From: Ichthyophis bannanicus
Lineage: Eukaryota > Chordata > Amphibia > Gymnophiona > Ichthyophiidae
Assembly: GCA_033557465.1 (NCBI GenBank)
Contig: CM066034.1
Coordinates: forward strand, 416,494,159 to 416,558,158
Direction of reading: 5' to 3'
Length of the DNA stretch: 64,000 nt
Part shown: one piece after another, positions 32,851-41,675 of the stretch
Layout: each line of letters opens with the position of its first letter
How positions within the stretch are numbered: position 1 is the stretch's first letter
Made by a program: the position numbers and the translations under genes
The notes under the pieces: model-generated
The model's database searches: none
What the model saw: the letters and a program-made list of their open reading frames with translations, nothing else
Told to the model about the DNA's origin: nothing

Positions 32851-33298
32851 CATCTTATGACTATAACAAAATAGCTACCATCATGATGAAATGCTGCTGT
32901 CTAATCTTATGCTAGGGAGCAGCACTATAAGACAGAGCAGGAACAAATAGAACCATGCTGCACGTGCATGTGTATGTCCCAGAGTTCTTCAGCCTCTTCC
33001 TTGAGCAGGTAGGCACTCAAGCTATCCAGCAGCCCACAACCAGGATCCAAAACACATATAGATGTTTTTCAAATCACTATGGTTCCCGGGTCAGGAAGTC
33101 CTTATTTGAGGTCCCCTGATATTTGGGGTGAGTTCTGGGGTTCACCTGGACAGTCTGGTTTAGTTTTCCTCCATTCTATACTCCCCCCCCCCCTTGAGGG
33201 GATTTGCAAAGGGGGTCTTCAGGGAAGTCTTCCCCCTTCCTGAGAGGAGATCCCAGGGAGAGAGTTCCCCACTCCCTTAGTCTATGCAGCGTCCAGTG

Positions 33299-33323
33299 GA
33301 TAGCTCAGCGTCCAGTGGTTAAT
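33299..33323 (-). repeat. Right arm of a 25-bp perfect inverted repeat
   Basis: It begins gatagctcagcg and pairs with 31763-31787, enclosing about 1.5 kb. Confidence 0.75.
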
Positions 33324-33660
33324 GATATGCAAATATTCTCCTAACTCAGAATCCACTCCTCATAGTCTTACTGCTTTTCCACCACTAGCTCCACACTCAG
33401 TGATTTACTACCACTAGTTCTCAGTTGGGTCAGACTGAATCCTGGTCTGCCTTACCTGCCACTGTTCATGTAGCCATCCCTGGTCTGCTACAACCTCCTG
33501 CTAGCAGGTATTAAGTAATTCTCTCTGATCAGAATGAGAGATGGGTACCCCTTATACCCAGGTGATTATCTTAAACTGAGGGTCCTAACAGTTTGAAATT
33601 TCAGGGTGATAAGAGAGAGGGGAGCTATAGGTTTCTTTCTTATCTAACAGTCTTTGATTG
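33324..33660. other. Unassigned non-coding DNA
   Basis: No coding frame or clear repeat was recognised between the 25-bp repeat arm and the right inverted arm. Confidence 0.4.
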
Positions 33661-34549
33661 AGGGGAGTTTAGCCTGAGTGACTAGCTAGGATAATTTTCC
33701 AGTCAGTGGGGTGTACCAGTCCCCACTGGACAGCTCACAATCCCCCTTCAGGAGCTGCCCAGGGTGGATCAGTGCTACAGGGGGACTAGCAATTACAATT
33801 TTTGATATTGTTGGTGTTACATATAGCAGCACCACAATGCTGGTAATTTTGGGGGAATGCCTGATCACCTCCAGGCAGCTAATGCTACCTTTGCAATCGG
33901 GCCTGATTTTGGCACACAGCACAAAATCTTTTTCACATGGTGGCTGCCAACCATAGCTACTCCCACTCTCTGCCCCAATCCCACCCCTAAGGACCTGAGA
34001 AAATCAGATATTGCAGAAAATTGCCTTGTGATATTAGACCTTTTCATGGGTTAGCTGCTATTGCGGGGTGTTAATCCTACATTAGCCCCATGGTACCAGC
34101 TAACATCCTTTAGAAAACATACTCCATAGTGTATGTATTTTGGTATTATATGTAAATGTATTGCTCTTCCCAGGGGACTTTGGAAAAGCAGATTAGTAAT
34201 AGTGACAGAGTCAAAGCATCTACTGCCAATTACGTTTCACACAGGCAGTCAAAAAAACATGCTATGGTCCCCACTATGACTCCATCAAGATTTCCCCAAG
34301 ACTTTCTCGCTTTTTCTGACACAAACACCTCATCAAAGCCCATTCTGACAAAAGTCATATACAGTCCCTTATCTGTGTGCTTTTTATTTAGGATCTCCAG
34401 TCTCTCCTCATGTCTTCTGATAGAGACAATTTACAATTTTAATCATTTTCCTCTGGACAGACTCCAGCCTCTTTAAATTCTTAGTGAGATATGGCCTCCA
34501 GAACTGAACTCAGTGTTCCAAGTGAAACCTCTAGAAGAGTATTATCACA

Positions 34550-34733
34550 CAGGACCATACCAAGAGCATTGTGAACGTGTGGCCACACAGGGCGCATGTA
34601 AGGAAGGGAGTGCTCATATCATCACAGGACTTCCAGGAAGCTCAAAAATGTGAGTTCCTGCATGTAGTTGGGAGGGAGGGGACACCAGGTTCATGAGTCG
34701 CACAGAGCACATTTGTAGCTTGGTACAGTCCTG
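34550..34733. mobile_element. hAT-type MITE, 184 bp
   Basis: Ends CAGGACCATACCAAG and CTTGGTACAGTCCTG are inverted repeats with two mismatches. Flanks TTATCACA (34542-34549) and TTATCACC (34734-34741) are an 8-bp TSD with one difference. It is non-coding and inserted in the CR1 fragment. Confidence 0.8.
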
Positions 34734-35779
34734 TTATCACCTTCTCCTTTCTGCTGGTAATGCCTTCTTATATGCAGCCTAACATCCTTCTGCTTTGGCC
34801 AACATTTTGGGGTATGTTTACTAAACTGCGGCAACGTTACAGACCGCGCGTTATGTAACGTTAATGCTCGTTAGGTAATGTTAACGCGCGGTATGTAACG
34901 TTAATGCGCGTTAACGTTACTTAACTATCATTAACGTCCCCGGCCGCGGTAAACACTGCAGCGGGTGGAGAGAGGGCGGGGGAAGGGGTCAATGGGCAGG
35001 GAGTGGGCGGGGAGAGGCTCCTTGCACACTAACGCGCTAAACTGAAGGGCTGAATTCTACCGCGAATGAAAACCCGCCGTTAGATGCACATTTGCCGGAG
35101 AGAGAAACCATATAAGTGTCAGCAATGTATAGCATAGACGGGGAGCCCAAGAAACGTGATAGTAGTGCTCCATGTCCAGCACCAGCATAGTGCCCAAGTA
35201 TGAAAGACCACTATGGTGATGGTGCAAGTGAGGCATAGGAGGCTGCAGGCGGGATATGTAGCGGGGGCAGCAGGGGCACAGGGTAGACTAGGCAGGCGCC
35301 TAGGTGGCACATAGGAACATAGAAACTGGAAATCATCATGACAGCAGCTGACAAAGTCCAAATACAATCCACCTACATCTACCTGGTCCACCCGAGCTAA
35401 CAGTTGCCAGGGCACTGACCTGACATTCCCCCAGCCACCCCTCCCCCAAGCGGAAAGAACAGACTATTGGTAGGTGGTGATGGGGGGGGGGGATGTGAGG
35501 ATGCTCATGTATGCCCCATGCCCCAGACCCCGCTCCCTAGGCGACCACCTACCCACACAGTGGATGGCCTGGGACTGAGCACTACCAGCACCGACAGCAT
35601 ATGGCCATGTCAGCATGGCAGGGGGGGGGTGTGTGCCCGTGCTGGAGGGGACAGTGGCACCTGTCTGCAGTGGACCTAGTCCATTCCCTGTACCAGTACG
35701 TGGTGTGCAGTGCAACATAAAAGGTCTGGCTGAGGAAAGGTACAGGTAGCCCCAGGGACAACCATGCATCTGTAGCAAC

Positions 35780-35840
35780 AGTGTGGTGCAGTACACCCAA
35801 GCAGAGGGTCACAGGTTCAAGCCCCAGCTGTGGTTCCTGC
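35780..35840 (+). other. tRNA-like module 1 of copy A
   Basis: GTGTGGTGCAGTACACCC followed by GGTCACAGGTTCAAGCCCC resembles a D-arm/A box and a T-arm/B box. The same module in copy C (minus strand, about 60850-60925) is ~15 bp longer between the boxes, closer to true tRNA spacing. No full cloverleaf is proven. Confidence 0.45.
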
Positions 35841-37317
35841 AGAGCATGTCCCTATGTTTTACCCTACAATGCAGATATAACAGCAACATGTGCAAAGCCC
35901 AAAGCAGTGGCGAACAGGCATACAAACATCCACTCACACAGGCTCCACAATCCAAAGATGCATGGAGAATCAGGCTGTTGGCCTCAGCATTGAGCTGCAG
36001 TTATCACCAGGGCACTACTACTAGCTCCTGCACAGTTTAGCAATGTCGGCACTGTGATCAGGACCAGTGTGGCGGGCAGGGTTGCCAACCACCCCTATCT
36101 GTGCACAGTGCTGCAATAGGAGTGTGTGTGTATTCCTATCCATTGTTTTTTGGCTGCCCACACCTCACCAGGCCCACAATGTCCCACTGTTACCAGCATT
36201 AGCCTGAATATGTGCATAATGAGGAGCAATGTCTTGTGGGTATGGCCCGGACAGGGCGGATTGGCCAGGATGAATCTTCACAGGGTGTGGGGCAATGGCC
36301 GGGACACTATAGTGCCCGACCACCGCCTGCATGGACGGTGGCCACAGCATGGCATGCTGGGTGGGCACTCACTCTGACCGAGCAGTGACCATGGCATGTC
36401 TAGGTTCCCATATAGTGCTCTATCTTATCTGCCTCTAGTAATTCTGTTGTGTCCCCAGTGCTGGGGCCACCATCACAGAGCTGCCTGCTTGGCGCACATA
36501 GTTCTTCTATGAGCATGCACTGTGGACAGGCTAGTGGACTATCTGCAGTTAAACTGTGTATGGTCGGAACACTTATACAGTGCTGTCTTCTGGTGACTGG
36601 CAGACAGTGGTGTGAGGCAGTTGGGGTTTTCCAGAGCTAACCCCATCATTGCTGCTGGTCTGCCACTGCCCCCACCCCGGGTATGGCTCTAGCCCACCAA
36701 CCCTGGAGAGCTGTTACATACCAGCAGGATGGAGGATGCTTCACAGGGTCTGGGGCACCTGTTCCTTACCTATAAAAAGGGTGATGTGAGTCTTTTCGGG
36801 TATGTAGTATATACCACTTTGAACTATCAAGGCACTGCTATACAAACCTCATGCAAGTTTGGAAACCCCTCTGCCCTGATAACAGGTGCCCATCTCAGCC
36901 AGACCCTAACACAGGGTACACACTAATCTGGGTGGTGTCTGGTCCCAGAGGACCACATGTGACTGTAGGATACAGATGGACACCAAATTACCTTCAGCTG
37001 CACTGCAAGGAACACCTGTCACACACTGGCAGTGATGGGGATGTACAGCAGGGCCTATCTCTAACACCACATGTACTGCGGACCTAGTGCTGAGCATCCA
37101 TCCTATCCCTCAGGGAGAACACAGAACCTGCACAATGGCATGGTCTGTAGCTACTCTGTGCCAGTATCATGCACTGTCAGTTCGTCTTTCCAAGCTGAGG
37201 TACCATGTGCATTGCATCATGGGTACTGGTGGGGTTGCCCTATCCTGGCACTCAGAGCAGACAGTTTGTGCGGTGACCTGCAGTCCTTCTGTACCCAGCC
37301 ATTGCTGTGACATACAC

Positions 37318-37385
37318 CACAGAGGTATAGCCTACTGGTTAATACAATTCTTGGCTGTGTTCAGGGGTTCAAGTCCTCATTGTTC
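37318..37385 (+). other. tRNA-like module 2 of copy A
   Basis: A-box TAGCCTACTGG (37328-37338) and B-box GGTTCAAGTCC (37366-37376) match Pol III consensus with tRNA-like spacing. The counterpart in copy C (minus strand, about 59255-59325) keeps TAACCTACTGG and GGTTCAATTCC but differs in the anticodon-arm region. Confidence 0.55.
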
Positions 37386-38079
37386 CCTCCTCTCATGCCT
37401 GTCCTACTCAAATAGTGTGCATGCCTGTAACAGTCATATTTTTGCAGATTTGTGCTGCCAGCCCATAATACCCTCGCAACAATTGCCAACATTCCCTCTG
37501 TCCGTCTATCTGCTCTGTCAGCTATGTAGAGTCCTGTCTGCCTGTGCAGGCTGTCACCCCATGTCCTGAACTGCTACCCTTTCCTGCATTGCACCTCTTC
37601 ATGCTTGCCTTGCCTGTGCCTGATCTGCATGGCACCACCACTCCACCCATCATTGTAACTATCCTGCCATCTCCGCCTCCACTGGGGGACACGTATTCCC
37701 ATCGTCTGCCACCCACTGTCTTTCCAGTACTTTACATTACCAACACCCTGTGCTGTGGTACAGTTGCCCCCACCATGTTTGCCATCAGTACTGGCAGCCG
37801 CATGGGATGCCCACAGATATGGCAGGTCCAGCGGCTCCCAGCTCTCCCTCCTTCACTCACCTGTTCATTGCCTTTCCTGAGTGCTCTATCTAGAGTTAGG
37901 GCTACATCTGTCTCTGTTCCTCACAGGTCATGCATGTCATCCTGAAGCACCTTGCAGCCCTTAGGCCACACTAACCTAGGGCACCATAACCTTGTTAGGC
38001 CACCATAACCTATGGTTCCATAACCCAGGGTACCCTCTAAGGTGCCCTTCTAGGGGTGCCTAATATGGCGCATAGCTTA

Positions 38080-38330
38080 AGGAGCCCTAATGTATAGGGC
38101 ACCATACAAAGCGCCTTATTAGGCACCTTACTTATATGGCACCTTACAAGGCACCTAACAAGGCACCTTACTTATAAGGCACCTTACTTATACAGCACCT
38201 TACAAGGCACCTAACAAGGTGCCCTACAAGGCGCCTTATAAGGCGCCTTACAAGGCGCCTTGTAAGGTGCCTTATAAGGTGCCTTGTAAAGTGCCTTATG
38301 AGGCACCTTGTAGCACGCGTTAGTTTGTAA
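38080..38330. repeat. Palindromic 12-bp minisatellite in copy A
   Basis: About 20 tandem units of AAGGYGCCTTRT with variation. The core AAGGCGCCTT is self-complementary. The same array sits at the same end of copies B and C. Confidence 0.8.
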
Positions 38331-38529
38331 CATGCGTTAGCTGATACGGCTTGCTGTAACGATGCACCACCCACGCTTTTATATGGGCATCTGTACCTTT
38401 ACCGTGGAACCTAACGCGAATGACATTACCGCAGTTTAGTAAACATACCCCTTTGTCACATGTTTTGCCACCTTGCGTGGGTAATGTTTTTTCTCTCTCA
38501 CTCTTTGTATATATGGATTATGGACATTG

Positions 38530-38770
38530 TCTGTCATTCTGGCCTTTAGAAAGCAACTGAAAACATGATTCTTTCTACAAGTCTTGGATTAGGATATTAG
38601 CCAGAGTATGATTATGAATGATGTGACTTTCATGAGTTATGGATTTGGTTGATTTATGTGTATGTATTGTAAGATTGCATGTGTTTTTAATCAATATTAA
38701 TGTTGATGTTTGTTATTCCAGGTTCAACCTTTAAGTAAATAAGCAGTTTATAAATATAAAATATATATTT
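38530..38770 (+). mobile_element. L2-like LINE C-terminal/3' scrap
   Basis: The reading is AFRKQLKT, stop, FFLQ, the typical last residues of L2-like ORF2. It ends with gtaaataagcagtttataaatataaa. Confidence 0.55.
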
Positions 38771-38774
38771 ATAT

Positions 38775-38960
38775 ATGATGACGATCTGGTGTTTAACCAG
38801 AGTAATGACTGTTACCTCTCACACTAGATTCTGTGTTCCAGTAAGGACTAGGTCTAAAATATCTTCCCCATATGTCAGTTCCTGAACCAGCTGCTCCATG
38901 AAAGACATTTATTTCATCTAGAAAAGTTATCTCCCTAGCATGTTTTGATTAGGTAATTTT
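38775..38960 (-). mobile_element. CR1 endonuclease scrap
   Basis: On the minus strand EQLVQELTYGEDILDLVLTG is readable with a frameshift. It parallels the endonuclease end of the CR1 at 42.35-42.43 kb. Confidence 0.6.
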
Positions 38961-39199
38961 ACAAAAGGAACACATTAATCTAGATACCTCAGACACATAA
39001 TAACAAACTTTACTAGTGTAAAACAATAACTGTTTAGCAAGGAAGCACAGATACACACAGGGGCATAGAACAGAACTGTTAGAATATACATAAAAGAGGT
39101 TAGCTGCTTTTTCCTTAAAGAACTGCTGAGGAAAAGTTTGTGATTTGGTAGGTCTCTCTCATTTACTTCAACAGCTACCAAAGCTCCACCAACTAAGCA

Positions 39200-40141
39200 A
39201 TGGCTGGGGAAAATCATATTGACAAAGCTGTTGACTCCATTACAGCTTCTGCTTCTGTTCAGACAAACAGCCTAATTCCAGTCGATGGACTGGGTCTCTG
39301 TTCAAGATGTCTGTTAGCTGAAGCCCTCAGGAAACAAGTGGAGGAGCTCAGAGAAGAGATGACAAGGCTGAGAAGCATTTGAGACAGTGAGAAGTACATT
39401 AATGAGATGCCTCTTGAAGCATCCAAGCTCTCCGAAAGAGGAGAAGGTGGTATGCTACAGAATGAAGAGATTTAAGTATGAGTCATCAGAGCATGCAGAA
39501 TTGAGAATCCAACTCGTCCAGCTCTCGAATTGAAGAACCAGTATGCAGCCCTGGAAATGAAGGAGGTAAAAACATCCCAGGAAAGAGAAGAATTGGAGCT
39601 CAAGCATCCCAAAGTTGCAGAATCGGTAACCACAAGGAAGACAAAGGTAGTGGTGATTGCTGACTCTCTGCTGAGGGGTACTGAAGTGTCCATCTGCTGA
39701 ACAGACTTTATGTCCAGGGAGCTGTGCTGTCTGCCAGGTGCCAAAATCCAAGATGTTATGGAGAATTTGTCGAGACTCATCTAGCTTATTGACTATTATC
39801 CGATGTTGCTCATCCATATCGGCAGAAATTATACTGCTAGGTATCCCTCTGAGCATATAACTGACTTCATGGATCTGGGACAGAGGGTGAAGCAGATAGG
39901 TGTGCAGGTGGTGTTCTCTTCAATCCTTCCTGATGAAAGTAAAGACCGAGAAAAAGAAGTGTGCATCATGGGGATGAATGCATGGCTGCGAGGATGGTGT
40001 CATCGAGAGCATTTTGGTTTCCTGGAGTATGGGATGATTTTCCAAGGGCTGCAGAGCAGAGATGGTGTCCGCCTATCCAATAAGAGTCAAAGTTTCTTCC
40101 GCAGCAGACTGGCTAACCTACTGAAGAGGGCTTTAAACTAG
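39200..40141 (+). pseudogene. CR1 ORF1 with degenerate SGNH esterase domain
   Basis: The N-terminal block has a CSRC pair and a short coiled coil (LAEALRKQVEELREEMTRLR), ending at TGA 39380. An esterase-like domain follows in other frames: VVIADSLLRGTE near 39650 (the GDS block reads ADS), CLPGAKIQDV near 39730, LLIHIGRNYTAR near 39805 (GTND lost) and SRDGVRLS near 40055, where the usual His is Arg. It ends RALN at 40141. Several catalytic positions are gone. Confidence 0.65.
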
Positions 40142-40722
40142 ATTAATTGGGGATGGCCAATGAAAGTCACAGATAAGCGAAAGCCCCAGGAAAGTAAAAC
40201 ATTAAATACCTCTCTAGAAATGGGTAAAAGGAGCAGCATCTGGAAAACGATGCACATACCTTGCCTCTCTCAATTAACTGGCCTTTGTGTGGTAGCCAGG
40301 TTAACTGTTACTTTAAATTAAATATCTCTCCCTGCTCTGCCCCCAGAACGTGCTGCGTTTTAAACTTTTTTTCCTGCTATAGCCTACCTGAGGGATTAAC
40401 CCCCTCCCCCCTCAGCTGAGGGTACAGGACAGGGTACCTTGTAACAGCCCTCTTTTAATAGGTCTTATTTCCCTCCCTCCCTCCCGAACACCCACCTGCC
40501 CCTGGGGTAATTGTAACTTACACGTCTTAGAGGAAAGGGGCTGCTCTCAGGTGCAGCTCTTTATCCAAATCAGTCATACATTAAGGACCTCAGATTAATT
40601 AAGCTTCAGGTGAACAAGGTATATTAGAGGTATTAGATACACTTTTATTAGTATAAGCATCTTCTACACCAACCCTTAATAAGTACAGAATTTAAAGACC
40701 TAAACACAAGCTTTAAACTAAG

Positions 40723-41648
40723 ATGCAGACAACAGTCCAGCAGCGAGAATGGGGCTTTCCAGTCTTTTGCATTGAGTGTCACATGTATGATTTTCTCCCA
40801 GTTGGTGAGAGGTCTTACATATGCACTAAGTGCAAGGAGCTCTTTGCTCTCAGGGAACAAGTCTGTTCTCTAGAGGCTAGAGTAGCAGACCTGGAAGGCA
40901 TAAGAAAGACAGAGAAGTACATGGACGAGACCTACAGGGATATAGTCCTGAAGTCCCACCTCCAGTCTGGTAGCATCCCTGTTGCAATGGAGGAGAGAGG
41001 TCACGTGACAGGAGAGCATCACCCTGGTGTGGCAGGACGTGCTCCTGTAACTAGGACCTGTCCTCCAGGTGATTTAAAACCCTCTCGCACTGAGGACGTG
41101 TCTCCAGGGCCATGTGCTCATGAGGGAAGGGTTAGGACAGCTGTTATAGTTGGTGATTCAATCATTAGGCATGTAGATAGCTGGCTGTCTGGTGGACGTG
41201 AGGATTGCCTGGTAACATGCCTGCCTGGTGCAAAGGTAGCAGACCTCACGCACCGCCTAGATAAAATCTTAGATAGTGCTGGGGAGGAGTCTGCTGTCTT
41301 GGTACTTGTGACATAGGTATCAATGACATAGTAAAATGTGATAGGGAGGTTCTGGAGGCTAAATCTAAGCTTTCAGGTAGGAGGTTGAAATCCAGAACTT
41401 CCAGGGCAGCATTCTCCAAAATGCTTCCCGTTCCACGTGCAGGACCTAAAAGGCAGGCGGAGCTCCGGAGTCTCAATGTGTGGATGAGACGATGGTGCAA
41501 AGATGAGTGTTTTGGATTTGTTAGGAACTGGGGAACATTCTGGGGAAAGGAGGGGCTTTTCTGAAGGGATGGGCTTCACCTTGACCAGGATGGAACCAGA
41601 CTGCTGGCATCAACCTTTAAAAAGGAGATAGAGAAGCTTTTAAACTAG
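40723..41648 (+). pseudogene. CR1 ORF1: Cys-rich/coiled-coil N-terminus plus SGNH esterase, one frameshift
   Basis: The first frame (40723-41316) has a CIEC...CTKC zinc-ribbon-like pair (residues ~17-37), a short coiled coil (REQVCSLEARVADLEGI), a low-complexity linker and the esterase entry VGDSIIRHVDSW near 41150, where Ser of GDS would be the nucleophile, followed by LPGAKVADLTHRL. A +1 shift near 41310 leads into a frame with GINDIVKCD (GTND block), RRWCKDECFGFVRNWG and RDGLHLDQDGTRLL, with the Asp-His pair. One stop occurs near 41560. CR1 ORF1 esterases are thought to aid particle or membrane interaction; catalysis here is unproven. Confidence 0.75.
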
Positions 41649-41675
41649 AAAATAGGGGAAAGCCGACAAGAGCGC

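Larger units (their letters stand above)
32095..34110. mobile_element. Two diverged arms in inverted orientation (foldback-like DNA element or two head-to-head MITEs)
   Basis: Sequence from about 32100-32640 reappears as its reverse complement across about 33660-34110. Matching blocks include cccgattgc, tgctg(t)gat-type, gacaatatc(c)aaaaa, gggagctgccc, a caaccaactgg/cactgactgg block and cctagctag. Outer parts share gttagcagccaaacccac versus atagcagctaacccat. The divergence indicates age. No transposase frame lies between. The spacer holds a L2/SINE-type tail (32735-32850). Confidence 0.55.
34809..38451 (-). mobile_element. Copy A: 3.64-kb non-autonomous DNA element, 3-bp TSD (PIF/Harbinger-like or unclassified)
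   Basis: Ends are GGGGTATGTTTACTAAACTGCGG and its complement at the right, flanked by TTT on both sides (34806-34808, 38452-38454), giving a clean excision product in the CR1. The left interior has tandem TAACGTTAATG/GCGCGTTA words (34840-34935). The right interior has a 12-bp palindromic minisatellite (about 38080-38330) followed by a conserved ttatatgggcatctgtacctttaccg end. Two tRNA-like modules lie inside. No frame resembles a transposase. Copy C (57999-61848) is the same element inverted and copy B (45297-45950) a truncated one. Confidence 0.75.
34355..38490 (-). mobile_element. CR1 C-terminal fragment, interrupted by a hAT MITE and copy A
   Basis: Minus-strand CR1 coding text for the C-terminal domain is recognisable at 34355-34549 (NLKRLESVQRKMIKI region), 34734-34808 and 38452-38490 (gtcacatgttttgccacctt, parallel to 10693-10712 in the Tigger-nested CR1). 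Joining the pieces across both insertions restores CR1 order, which fixes both insertion boundaries. Confidence 0.75.

Noticed and set aside
35119..37945. Several 60-160 codon frames inside copy A (and 58475-61726 in copy C)
   Set aside because: Frames are short, Cys/His/Pro-biased and have no recognised domain. The interior looks non-coding.
34809..38451. CRISPR-like array or satellite interpretation of the 12-bp repeats
   Set aside because: Units are contiguous, palindromic and spacer-less in a eukaryotic transposon; no cas-like genes.
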